A stretch of DNA of 64,000 nucleotides from Candidatus Woesearchaeota archaeon (GTDB lineage Archaea > Nanobdellota > Nanobdellia > Woesearchaeales > JACJVV01): positions 248,001 through 312,000 of the forward strand of contig JACJVV010000001.1 in the NCBI GenBank assembly GCA_020637495.1, read 5' to 3'. Below the pieces are notes generated by a model. It did no database searches, had not been told where the DNA came from, and saw only the letters and a program-made list of their open reading frames with translations. Below are positions 50,933-59,560 of this stretch, piece after piece (positions within the stretch are counted from its first letter, which is position 1; every line of letters begins with the position of its first letter). Both the position numbers and the translations under genes were made by a program.

Positions 50933-52126
50933 CTATTCAATGGTTATCTTCGTATATTTCTTATTCAGATATTTCCTGGCTATCCTTAAGATGTCATTTC
51001 TTGTAACTTTTCTTATATTCTTGATATAATCTTCAAAATTCTGTCCGGATTCTTCAAAGAAACTCAACAGGTCAGCATGCTCTTGTGAATCCTCTACCTT
51101 GACAGCTACCTGTCCCTCAATGTATGATTTAGCCTCTCTTATAAGCGAAGATTGTAAAACATCATCATCTTTTAACTTCTCAACTTCTTTGAAGAATATC
51201 TCTTCAATCTCCTTTATATTCTTCTTCTCAGCACTCGCATAAAAAGCAAAATATCCGAAATTCCTAGAGACATTATGGAAAATTCCTAAATCATAGCCTA
51301 ATCCGCGCTTAGTCCTTATCTCTATGAAAAGCCTCCCAGATTGACCTCGTGCAAGTATCGCGTGTATAACATCGAGGATATAGCTCTCAAAATTATTTCT
51401 TCTTGGTGTCTGGTAGCCTATAATAAGATATTTCAAACCCACCCGTTTTCTCTTGCTCTCAGATTTCCTGGAATTGATTACGTTATTCTTTAGATCGGTA
51501 GATCTTGCCTTTTTAGATTTTGCAGGGCCAAAATATTGACAGATGTATCTCTTATAGTCGGGACAATCGCCAACTATCGTTATGATCATATTGTCTTTTG
51601 TATAATAATCTTTGTGGAACTGGAGAAGATCTTTCTTCCTTAGACTCTTTACGGTATCCTCTGTACCATATGTGGCCCATTTGAATTTTCCATTCTGAAG
51701 ATTTCTTTCAAGCATGATCCATTGGAAATGCCGAGGTTGGTCATTGACCATTTTTATTTCTCCTAGGACAACTCCTTTTTCCTTCTTTATTGCCTTCTCA
51801 TCAAAGCTCGGATTAATCATCATATCAGCAAGCACTTCAAATGCTTTTTTTGCATGTTTTCTGTGTATCTTTATGAAATAATTCGTTCTTTCAATTGTCG
51901 TATACGCATTAAATTCACCACCATATTGTTCTATTGCAGATGTTATCTCTTCGGCATTCCTATTCTTTGTTCCTTCAAAAACCATGTGTTCCATAAAATG
52001 AGCGATACCTCTGATTTTAGCAGTTTCATTTGCGCTTCCGACCAAGACTGAGACATTTATGCTGACCAAATCTGAATCTCTTCTCTTGTATATTGTCCGT
52101 ATGTTAGAATTCTTGGTCCTTATCAT
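50933..52126 (-). CDS. M16-family zinc peptidase
   Basis: A single-unit (half-size) M16 metallopeptidase. The inverted zinc motif HFMEH (in GIAHFMEHMVFEGTKNR) and the downstream Glu (about 75 residues later, in KGVVLGEIKMVND) are present; the second domain (YYTKDNMIITIVGDCP, RGQSGRLFIEIRTKRGLGYDL with the R/Y pair) is complete, so it is likely an active homodimer. I start at the ATG at 52126 because a TATA-like TTTTTAAA lies just upstream; the frame extends to 52222 over the divergent peptidase gene. Related to PqqL/processing peptidases. Confidence 0.9.
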   Translation of the reverse strand: MIRTKNSNIRTIYKRRDSDLVSINVSVLVGSANETAKIRGIAHFMEHMVFEGTKNRNAEEITSAIEQYGGEFNAYTTIERTNYFIKIHRKHAKKAFEVLADMMINPSFDEKAIKKEKGVVLGEIKMVNDQPRHFQWIMLERNLQNGKFKWATYGTEDTVKSLRKKDLLQFHKDYYTKDNMIITIVGDCPDYKRYICQYFGPAKSKKARSTDLKNNVINSRKSESKRKRVGLKYLIIGYQTPRRNNFESYILDVIHAILARGQSGRLFIEIRTKRGLGYDLGIFHNVSRNFGYFAFYASAEKKNIKEIEEIFFKEVEKLKDDDVLQSSLIREAKSYIEGQVAVKVEDSQEHADLLSFFEESGQNFEDYIKNIRKVTRNDILRIARKYLNKKYTKITIE

Positions 52127-52187
52127 TATATCTAAAGCAGAATTTATCTTTAAAAATCTTTTTAAAACCTGGAACTTATGGTAAAGC

Positions 52188-53225
52188 ATGATAAATATTT
52201 TTGTGAATACAGAGTCCTGCAAGGACCCTACAGTGACCTATCTGACTGGGCACTCACCTAGTTTCTGCATCTTATTCTATGATGATGATTCTAAGAAAAG
52301 ATGCATGTTCGTAGCAAATTTTGAGGTGAGCATGTACCCAGGCGTTAGATGTTTTCCTTTCTCAAGAGAGGGTATGCGAAAAAAAGCATTAGGGTTCTTC
52401 AAGAGAAGGAAAATAGATTCAGTTGGATTTAATTATCCTTATATCTCGATATCTACTTCACGTAAGATAACTAAGATTCTAGGTTGCAAACATAAGGATA
52501 TATCAAAAAAGTTCCAAAAACTAAGAGAGGTAAAATCAAGAAAGGAGATTGAGAAAATATCTGAGGCTTGTAATATAACTGATAAGATCTACTCATATCT
52601 TATCGATTGTAAGGAGGCTTTCAAGACAGAAAAAGATATCTATGACTTCCTTCTGATAAAGATGCAGATCATGGGTGTTGAACGTTCATTTGATCCGGTT
52701 GTTGCAACAGCCGCAAATGCAGCTGAACCTCATCACATAGCAGATAAGAGCACGTTGAAAGGTTTTACTGTAATCGATTTTGGAGTCAAATTCAAGGGCT
52801 ATTGCAGTGATATGACCAGGATGCTATTCTACGGGAGACCTAAATCTGATGATATTGATAATTATGATAAAGTCATCAATGCATACGATACGGCATTTCG
52901 AGAACTAGAGTATGGTTGTTCATTATCCAAGATCGATAAGGTTGCACGAGATATATTAGGCAAGAGATTCATACATAGCTTAGGTCATGGGGTAGGCATC
53001 GAGATACATGAAATGCCCACATTGACAGTAAATTCTAAAGATAAGCTAATGAATAATATCATATTCACTGTTGAACCAGGGATTTATCACAAGGGTAGTT
53101 ATGGAATCAGATATGAGAACACGATTGTTTTTTCTAATGGTAAGGCAAAAGAGCTTACACGAAGTCCAAAGCAATTAATCATTGTCAATAATCTTGAGAA
53201 AAATAAGAGTAAAAAGAAAAAATAG
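52188..53225 (+). CDS. M24-family aminopeptidase (Xaa-Pro peptidase type)
   Basis: A 345-residue creatinase/prolidase-fold peptidase. The N-terminal domain (about 1-120) is reduced; the catalytic pita-bread domain has metal ligands in VIDFGVKFKGYCSDMTRM, SLGHGVGIEIHEMP, TVEPGIY and RYENTIV. Substrate: the N-terminal bond before proline or free Xaa-Pro dipeptides. Divergent from the M16 gene with a shared 60-nt promoter region, convergent with the M29 gene. Confidence 0.92.
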   Translation: MINIFVNTESCKDPTVTYLTGHSPSFCILFYDDDSKKRCMFVANFEVSMYPGVRCFPFSREGMRKKALGFFKRRKIDSVGFNYPYISISTSRKITKILGCKHKDISKKFQKLREVKSRKEIEKISEACNITDKIYSYLIDCKEAFKTEKDIYDFLLIKMQIMGVERSFDPVVATAANAAEPHHIADKSTLKGFTVIDFGVKFKGYCSDMTRMLFYGRPKSDDIDNYDKVINAYDTAFRELEYGCSLSKIDKVARDILGKRFIHSLGHGVGIEIHEMPTLTVNSKDKLMNNIIFTVEPGIYHKGSYGIRYENTIVFSNGKAKELTRSPKQLIIVNNLEKNKSKKKK

Positions 53226-53230
53226 ATGGC

Positions 53231-54316
53231 CTAACCCATCTTGATCTTGAATTTTCCATTCTCTTGGATGACTTTACCATCAATCATGAACTTTCCACCT
53301 TTTCTAAGATCCTTGATCATGTCCCAATGCAGTGCAGATTTATTCTGGCCACCACCTTCAGGATATGCCATGCCTAGTGCAAGGTGTATCGTCCCACCTA
53401 TCTTCTCGTCGAAGAGAATGCTCTTTATGAACTTCTTTATGCCGAAATTTGTCCCAATACCAAACTCTCCTAATTTACATGCACCCGGGTCAATCTTGAT
53501 CATTTTCCTCAATAGGTCCTGATTCTTTGATGCTGTTGCTTTCACTACCTTGCCTTTCTTGAACTCAAGCTTGATATTGTCAATCTCTTTGCCATATACA
53601 CAGACTGGGAAATCATAATGTATGTAACCTTCAGTCGTATCCTCGACAGGGGCGATGAAGACCTCTCCGTCTGGCATGTTTCTCTTTCCAAAACATTTTA
53701 TACCTTGTCTACCTTCTATTGAGAAGGTAAGGTCTGTATTTGGGCCAATTATCCTGACTTGCTTTCCTTTGTCTAATACTTTCTTAAGATTTGTCTGGAT
53801 CCTTTCCTCTTTTTTCCAATCCCTCAAACATGCTGAGTATACGAAATCTTCGAACTCCTCTAATGACATCTCTGCATCCTGTGCCATTGCATTAGTTGGC
53901 ATATCACAGATGACCCAGTTATCTTTCTTGATCACGATATCACTTATTGGTTTTGTCGCTTTCCTTCTTAAAGCAATCTTTTCAGGTGCGATATTACTAA
54001 GCTCTTTTGTATTGTTTTCTGTACCAATGCTGATTGTCCCTGCAATCTTCTCAGCCTCATAGATCCTTAGTTCCGGTTTCTTTGAGAGCTGCTCGTTCGT
54101 TGCATTCTTAAAATAGGTATATGCAAAACCTGGCAGTCCGCAATTCACTCTTGGGAACGCTCCCTTGAGAAGAATCAATCTTGAGATCTCTAGTGCCAAA
54201 TCCTTGGCCTCGATGCCACAGTTGACGTCGATGATGTCATCCTTCTTTATCTTTAAAGAATGGTTAACCAATATGTTTGCTAGTTTTTTTATTCTCGGGT
54301 CCATGCCTATTTTCAT
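53231..54316 (-). CDS. M29-family aminopeptidase
   Basis: A 361-residue thermophilic-type metallo-aminopeptidase (AmpS/PepS family, two metal ions). Indicative segments: VRIIGPNTDLTFSIEGR, NMPDGEVFIAPVEDTTEGYIHYDFP, GEFGIGTNFGIKK and GGTIHLALGMAYPEGGGQNKSALHWDMI, the last with metal-binding His and Asp. One of three unrelated peptidases in a row, next to PAN, suggesting a peptide-recycling cluster. Confidence 0.92.
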   Translation of the reverse strand: MKIGMDPRIKKLANILVNHSLKIKKDDIIDVNCGIEAKDLALEISRLILLKGAFPRVNCGLPGFAYTYFKNATNEQLSKKPELRIYEAEKIAGTISIGTENNTKELSNIAPEKIALRRKATKPISDIVIKKDNWVICDMPTNAMAQDAEMSLEEFEDFVYSACLRDWKKEERIQTNLKKVLDKGKQVRIIGPNTDLTFSIEGRQGIKCFGKRNMPDGEVFIAPVEDTTEGYIHYDFPVCVYGKEIDNIKLEFKKGKVVKATASKNQDLLRKMIKIDPGACKLGEFGIGTNFGIKKFIKSILFDEKIGGTIHLALGMAYPEGGGQNKSALHWDMIKDLRKGGKFMIDGKVIQENGKFKIKMG

Positions 54317-54400
54317 GGGTTGTCAATTTATAAATGTTATTAATCCTTTATATAAGCAACTATACAAACATTTAAAAAGGCAGTATTGTAATCCTTCACT

Positions 54401-55546
54401 ATGGAATCAAAAGAAACTAAGAAAGAAAATTCTGTATATTATTCCTATGTAGCAAACTTTTCAGCTCTTGAAGAAGAGAATAAATTGCTTAGGCAATCAG
54501 TGGATCAGTTGAGGGAAGAGCTGCAGAAGTTCAAATCAAATCCATTGATGGTATGCGAAGTAGTAGAAGTGATCGATGAGAAAAACGCAGTCATAAGGAT
54601 ACCTAATGGGAATTCATTCTTGGTAAATGTCAGCAGCGGATGTGAAAAGCTTGCAGCAGGAGACTCTGTTCTCGTCGAACAGAAGAACCTAACAATCATA
54701 AGGAAGACGTCAACAGACAAGAAATTTAATGTTGAACAATTCGTCATAATAGATAAACCTAACATAAAATGGCAGGATGTAGGTGGTTTGAAACAACAGG
54801 TGCAAGAGATAAAAGAAGTGATTGAACTTCCTTTGAAGAAGCCTGAACTTTTCAAGAAGATAGGCATACAGCCTCCTAAAGGAGTACTTCTTTACGGTGA
54901 GCCAGGCACAGGGAAAACCTTGCTTGCAAAAGCTGTCGCAGCTGCTACAAAGTCTACATTCATAGAAGTAGTAGGAAGCGAGCTTGTCCAGAAGTTCATA
55001 GGAGAGGGAGCAAAACTTGTACATGAGATGTTCCAGATGGCAAAAGAGAAGTCCCCTTCTATAATATTCATTGATGAGATTGATGCTATTGCTGCAACAA
55101 GGATTGAAGTGGGAACTTCAGGTGAGCGTGAAGTACAAAGAACATTCATGCAACTACTTGCAGAGATAGATGGGTTTGATAATCTTGAGAATGTAAAGAT
55201 AATAGGTTGTACTAACAGGAAGGATATATTAGATCCAGCAATACTTCGTCCTGGAAGGCTTGATAGGTTGATAAAAGTAGGGATACCTGATGAAGAAGGA
55301 AGGAAAGAGATATTCAAGATACATACCAAGAATATGAAACTGCAAAATGTCAAGACAGATAAACTCGTGAAGGAGATGGAAGATTTCTCAGGTGCTGAGA
55401 TACATGCAGCATGCACAGAAGCGGGATATTTCGCTATAAGAAAGAATAAAACCACCATCACTCATTCAGACTTCTCAGAAGCAATCAAGAAAGTAAGACT
55501 TGAGGAGAAGCTTGAGGGTGAAGATTATCTTAGGATGTTTGGTTGA
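54401..55546 (+). CDS. pan: Proteasome-activating nucleotidase PAN
   Basis: An AAA+ unfoldase that feeds proteins to the 20S proteasome. N-terminal coiled coil (about 15-45: SALEEENKLLRQSVDQLREELQKF), OB domain (about 50-105), Walker A LYGEPGTGKTLLAKA (about 165), Walker B IIFIDEIDAIA (about 222), arginine fingers in RPGRLDRLIKVG. 381 residues. The C-terminus LRMFG offers only a degenerate HbYX (Phe instead of Tyr). No proteasome subunit genes are in the window. Confidence 0.95.
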   Translation: MESKETKKENSVYYSYVANFSALEEENKLLRQSVDQLREELQKFKSNPLMVCEVVEVIDEKNAVIRIPNGNSFLVNVSSGCEKLAAGDSVLVEQKNLTIIRKTSTDKKFNVEQFVIIDKPNIKWQDVGGLKQQVQEIKEVIELPLKKPELFKKIGIQPPKGVLLYGEPGTGKTLLAKAVAAATKSTFIEVVGSELVQKFIGEGAKLVHEMFQMAKEKSPSIIFIDEIDAIAATRIEVGTSGEREVQRTFMQLLAEIDGFDNLENVKIIGCTNRKDILDPAILRPGRLDRLIKVGIPDEEGRKEIFKIHTKNMKLQNVKTDKLVKEMEDFSGAEIHAACTEAGYFAIRKNKTTITHSDFSEAIKKVRLEEKLEGEDYLRMFG

Positions 55547-55599
55547 TCAATCTCTTGAACAAGTTAGAAATAAAGGAAATAAAAAGAATAATTAAATCT

Positions 55600-55974
55600 C
55601 TATTTTTTTGATTCTGCTTTTGTTGTCTCTTTCTTAGCAGTTTTTGCCTTCTGCTCAGGCTTCTCTGCTGTTTGCTTGTTGTTGACTCTCACTTTTCTTG
55701 GTCTAGGTTTGCTTTCCTTGCTTTTCTTCTTTGTTTCAGCAATCTCTATGTCAACTTCTTTCAAAGCCTTGACAACTTCACTATTAGACGCACCTTTCTT
55801 GACCTTAGCAATCTTATCTGTAATCTCGAGGTGGTTTATATTGCATTTCCTCCTCCTTGTAGCCCCTTCGATAAGCACTGTCTTATCATCAATGTTGTCA
55901 ACTACAACACATATTTTTCCAGCATCTCTTCCTGCTATCTTAACACAAACTGTTCCTATCTCAAACATTTTCAT
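55600..55974 (-). CDS. rpl14e: Ribosomal protein eL14 with basic tail
   Basis: The first 80 residues are L14e (FEIGTVCVKIAGRDAGKICVVVDNIDDKTVLIEG...RRRKCNINHLEI), a KOW/SH3-like protein. The last 45 residues are a Lys/Glu/Thr/Ala tail. GGAGG precedes the ATG by 8 nt. Located 81 nt downstream of L34e; in other archaea cmk often lies between them. Confidence 0.93.
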   Translation of the reverse strand: MKMFEIGTVCVKIAGRDAGKICVVVDNIDDKTVLIEGATRRRKCNINHLEITDKIAKVKKGASNSEVVKALKEVDIEIAETKKKSKESKPRPRKVRVNNKQTAEKPEQKAKTAKKETTKAESKK

Positions 55975-56055
55975 GCCTCCAAATCATACCTTGCTAGGGG
56001 GATGTCGCCATCGATCCCAGGTTATGTAGATTATCGTTAATTGATCGTTGAAAAA

Positions 56056-56325
56056 TCAAAGCTCTCTAGCTTTCTTTTTCATTTTCTCTCTCATAGCTCT
56101 TGATGAGAGAACTCCACCATATGGTCTTTCAGGCCTTTTTGCTGTCTTAGGCATATTCCTCATCTTTGAAGGAGTCTCTCTAGCAACTCCTGCCAAAGGT
56201 GTCCCATATACAGCGCAAACAGCTTTATTAGGCTTTCTTTCCCTATAATGCACCTTTACTGTATTTCCAGGTGCCTTTACAAATACCTTCCTTTTTGAGT
56301 TTGATTTATGTTTACCTGATACCAT
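56056..56325 (-). CDS. rpl34e: Ribosomal protein eL34 with lost zinc site
   Basis: An 89-residue L34e (KPNKAVCAVYGTPLAGVARE, AKRPERPYGGVLSSRAMREKM). In typical archaeal L34e these segments read like CAVCG and LCSRCM, forming a zinc ribbon; here only one of the four cysteines remains. The fold is presumably kept without metal. A TATA-like TTTTTAAA lies about 25 nt before the start. Confidence 0.9.
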   Translation of the reverse strand: MVSGKHKSNSKRKVFVKAPGNTVKVHYRERKPNKAVCAVYGTPLAGVARETPSKMRNMPKTAKRPERPYGGVLSSRAMREKMKKKAREL

Positions 56326-56415
56326 GTTATTCAGGAACCCGATTTTGTTTAAAAAGGTTTTGATTGTAAATGGTTAAAGAATTGAGCAAATAAAAGAAAA
56401 ATCGAAAGGATATGC

Positions 56416-57375
56416 TTAGATATCCTCAATCAATATGTTCTTTTCGATAAACTGGTAATACCTGTATTCAAGCCTTACATTGATCAATTTCTCGAAATCA
56501 GTATTCACATCGCCTACATCAAAATTGCATGTCACAATCTGGTCAACACCATTGTAAAGCTTGACAAATCCACTATTGCCTGAACCTTCAGTGAATCCTG
56601 AACATTGTGCTTTATTGCCATTGATATCTGTCAAAACTTCAAAATGAACCTTGTCCTTATCATTGTTTGTGTGGCTGTCTTCGCAGTCAGTATCTGTCTT
56701 GAAGAACCTATCATTAACCTCGCCTACATGGCTTATCGTGAACTGCAACTGTATCTTATCAGAACTCAAAGGTGTCTGCGATACTTTTGTGATCTGTAGA
56801 GGAGCTCCACTGTTGAAGACAACCTTCTCTCCTGTCAGTTCACATACTTCTTTCCTGTCATATTTGCTTAACATATCCTCTTTGACACAAGCAGCAACAG
56901 TTGCGTTCGTTGCATAGTTATAGCAGACATTTGCCCTTATCCTTGGCTCCCAGTTCCCTGGCAAATCACCTTCATACCTGAATCCAGGGAATTCCAATAA
57001 TGTCCTTCCTGACCTGACCACTGTTCCGCCTGGGTATGTCTTAACACCTGGGATGTCGTCAGGGAAGTTCTTTACGATGTCATTGTTTGAGAGGCTGAAT
57101 TCTGTAGGATCGACTCCTGAGATCTCAACATATCCTTCATTCTCCTGGACATCTTCTTCGCCTAGATTCTCGATGCTAAGGCTGATTGAGAATTCCTGCT
57201 TATCATCATCCAAGACTCTTTCTGGAGGAGCTCCTTGTACAAATTCCACTCCTAATGCTGTAGTTCCACCAACGAATGGTGTCTTTGAAGGTCCTACTGA
57301 ATCGTTTCCACCTTCACCGCAACCGTAAAGAAACATCATGCTTATCAGTAAAATGCTGATTATTAATCTTTTCAT
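56416..57375 (-). CDS. Secreted lipoprotein, paralogue 1 of four
   Basis: A 319-residue protein with a lipoprotein signal peptide (MKRLIISILLISMMFLYGC, modified Cys 19). It shares an architecture with the next three genes: a Gly/Ser linker, a first beta domain starting like ALGVEFVQGAPPERVL with the phrase IENLG, a conserved pair CYNY...AAC, then a motif NSGAPLQITKVSQTP that opens a second beta domain with further cysteines (CSGF, CNFDV). It is last in the cluster of surface genes. I know no function; the beta domains look like CARDB/Ig-like modules. Confidence 0.82.
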   Translation of the reverse strand: MKRLIISILLISMMFLYGCGEGGNDSVGPSKTPFVGGTTALGVEFVQGAPPERVLDDDKQEFSISLSIENLGEEDVQENEGYVEISGVDPTEFSLSNNDIVKNFPDDIPGVKTYPGGTVVRSGRTLLEFPGFRYEGDLPGNWEPRIRANVCYNYATNATVAACVKEDMLSKYDRKEVCELTGEKVVFNSGAPLQITKVSQTPLSSDKIQLQFTISHVGEVNDRFFKTDTDCEDSHTNNDKDKVHFEVLTDINGNKAQCSGFTEGSGNSGFVKLYNGVDQIVTCNFDVGDVNTDFEKLINVRLEYRYYQFIEKNILIEDI

Positions 57376-57423
57376 ATTGACTCTCCTCCTTTTTTGAGTT
57401 TTAGATTCGGATAATGATCCAAA

Positions 57424-58335
57424 CTAGATCAAGGTATCCTCTTCGTTGATAATTTTTATACTTTTTTGTATTGAATCCTTTATTTTGTAGTTGAATATCT
57501 CCATCTCCAAAATCGTATCATATGAACTCTCATCCCTTTCAAGAGGGAAATTGCATATTATTGATGCTTGCCCATTCCTAAGCTTCAATGGTGATTGTGT
57601 TGTACAACTTCCTGATATACCTGCAAGCGTAGGTACTGAAAACTCTACATAATCCTCGTCTTCACGTAAAGGTATGCCTTTGCATTGCGCATTGCTTCTC
57701 AGGACTTCTCCTTGTCCATAATGCTTTACATTTATCTTCAATCTTACATTGCCAGGCATCGGAGTTTGTTCAATACCGCTTACTCCAATAGGAGCCCCTT
57801 GTCCGTTTGTTGATACAGTGCCTGGAGTGCAGGCATCATCCTTATTTACACGGTTTGGATTAGGATCTACACATATTCCTACAGCAACTCTTGATACGTA
57901 ATCATAGCAGTATACAAGCTTGAGGTTGAATTCGTAAGTATCAGCATTCCCTAAATCCTGCACGGAGATCTGTGAAGAATCCGCACTATAACCGCCTTCA
58001 GGATTATATCTTGTCTTATAGCTATCCTGACTTGAGAAATCAATCCCTGAAAGATCAGGTATGGAAACTATTGCTTCATCAAATCCTGTAAAGAATGTCT
58101 CTATACTTCCTGCAGGTGATGTTCCTCGGTTGAAAGCTTCAACCTCTACTGGAGTGTCTTCTGCAAATGATCTGTCCAGGTAAATAACTGAAGGTGGATT
58201 ATTCTGGACAAATTGCATTGTGATACCTTCTGTACCCGACATATAGCTTGAGCTGCTAGTGCTTGATCCTGATGAAAAGCATCCAGAAATTAGCAAAATA
58301 CCTAAACTCAGCAAAATCAGTATCCATCTTCTCAT
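57424..58335 (-). CDS. Secreted lipoprotein, paralogue 2 of four
   Basis: A 303-residue lipoprotein (MRRWILILLSLGILLISGC, Cys 19) with a serine-rich linker. Domain 1 begins EGITMQFVQNNPPSVIYLDRSF; CYDYVSRVAVGICVDPNPNR carries the conserved cysteine pair; NGQGAPIGVSGIEQTP opens domain 2 (cysteines in ISGSCTT and IICNFPLE). Closest in the window to paralogue 3, which shares CVDPNPNR and CTPG. Separated from paralogue 1 by 48 nt, so probably co-transcribed. Confidence 0.82.
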   Translation of the reverse strand: MRRWILILLSLGILLISGCFSSGSSTSSSSYMSGTEGITMQFVQNNPPSVIYLDRSFAEDTPVEVEAFNRGTSPAGSIETFFTGFDEAIVSIPDLSGIDFSSQDSYKTRYNPEGGYSADSSQISVQDLGNADTYEFNLKLVYCYDYVSRVAVGICVDPNPNRVNKDDACTPGTVSTNGQGAPIGVSGIEQTPMPGNVRLKINVKHYGQGEVLRSNAQCKGIPLREDEDYVEFSVPTLAGISGSCTTQSPLKLRNGQASIICNFPLERDESSYDTILEMEIFNYKIKDSIQKSIKIINEEDTLI

Positions 58336-58454
58336 TTACAATATCCTCTAACCACTAGGTTATAGTATAAGACTGCCTTTTTATAGTATATAAATGTTTC
58401 TATGTTCTGAATAGAAAATAGCATTATTCTATTTGTTCAAGAATAAAAAAGAAA

Positions 58455-59393
58455 TCACTCACCCTGTATCTGAATCCTTCTGTCTATGGATTTCTTGTAT
58501 CCATAAGTGAGTTCCATCTGTAGTACAGTCTGGAATGCAGGCATGCTTTCATCAAGCCCTTCTGCTTTGCATATGATAGTTGCTTTGTTCCCTACAAGGC
58601 TGACATCTCCATCAGGAGTGCAATCAAGAGGTATTCCGTTTGAAAGCTTAGCATCGACAATAGTTATCTTGTCTATGTCTTCTCTATCAAGCTCTACATC
58701 AATGCATCTACCAAGCTCACTCTCTTTGATCACTGCACCATTACCTACATTAGTTATTGTGACGACAAACCTTGCTTTGCCTTTCTGACTGATCGAATCA
58801 ACAGAAGATACTGCTACAGGTGCTCCTTGACTTCCTGAACTAACCAATCCTGGCGTGCATGAGTCAAGTGATGAATCCCTATTAGGATTAGGGTCAATGC
58901 ATACATCAACTGAAGCAAATGTCTTATATGGATAACAAAGAACAGCTTTTATGTTTGCATCATAAGTATCTATCTTAGCTTCCTGGAAGAAATTAGGATC
59001 AATTGTAGCTTCACTGCTTACTACTGTGAAACCACCTTCAGCGTTGAACCTTGTCTTTGCTTCTTCTTCATCAAATGTTATTGGTTCACTGACAAGATTC
59101 CCTATTATATCCTTGTCAAAACCAAGATAATAAAGTACTGCATTCAATGCACCATCTCCTTCTCCTGGAAAAACACCTTTATTCTTGATCTCAACTGTTA
59201 CAGGAAAACTCTGATCCTCTGCATATACTATATATGGAGGTGAATTTGGAGTGAATTCCAATTCAAGACCATATGTCCCAGTCCTATATTCATATAAAAT
59301 ATTGCTGTTGCTGTTACTATTGCCTGAACAGGAGCTAAGAAGCATAGTTAATGCAAGCATTGTCAGAATTGAAAATATAGTCACTTTTCTCAT
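58455..59393 (-). CDS. Secreted lipoprotein, paralogue 3 of four
   Basis: A 312-residue lipoprotein (signal ends TMLLSSC, Cys 22, then an Asn/Ser linker). Domain 1 begins YGLELEFTPNSPPYIVYAEDQSF with VEIKNKG; CYPYKTFASVDVCIDPNPNR is the conserved pair; GSQGAPVAVSSVDSI opens domain 2 (SNGIPLDCTP, ATIICKAEG). About 120 nt separate it from paralogue 2, with a plausible own promoter region. Confidence 0.82.
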   Translation of the reverse strand: MRKVTIFSILTMLALTMLLSSCSGNSNSNSNILYEYRTGTYGLELEFTPNSPPYIVYAEDQSFPVTVEIKNKGVFPGEGDGALNAVLYYLGFDKDIIGNLVSEPITFDEEEAKTRFNAEGGFTVVSSEATIDPNFFQEAKIDTYDANIKAVLCYPYKTFASVDVCIDPNPNRDSSLDSCTPGLVSSGSQGAPVAVSSVDSISQKGKARFVVTITNVGNGAVIKESELGRCIDVELDREDIDKITIVDAKLSNGIPLDCTPDGDVSLVGNKATIICKAEGLDESMPAFQTVLQMELTYGYKKSIDRRIQIQGE

Positions 59394-59560
59394 TTTATTC
59401 TTATTCTGCTTATCATGGTATATAAATATTTTGATTAAATTAGTTCATTTTAGTTGGGAAATTCATAACTTGCAATCAATAAAAATAATTTAGTAGTCGT
59501 TGACTGTGTCACTCTATTTCGTTACAGCTCAACCTTGATGATATTTTATGCCTTATTCTC

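Noticed and set aside
52127..52222. N-terminal extension of the M16 peptidase to 52222
   Set aside because: It would overlap the start and promoter of the divergent M24 gene; TATA-like TTTTTAAA upstream of 52126 fits the shorter form.
55975..56055. Structured RNA between L34e and L14e (GGGAT/ATCCC pairing)
   Set aside because: Only a 5-bp stem is visible and most of the gap is accounted for by the L14e ribosome binding site region.
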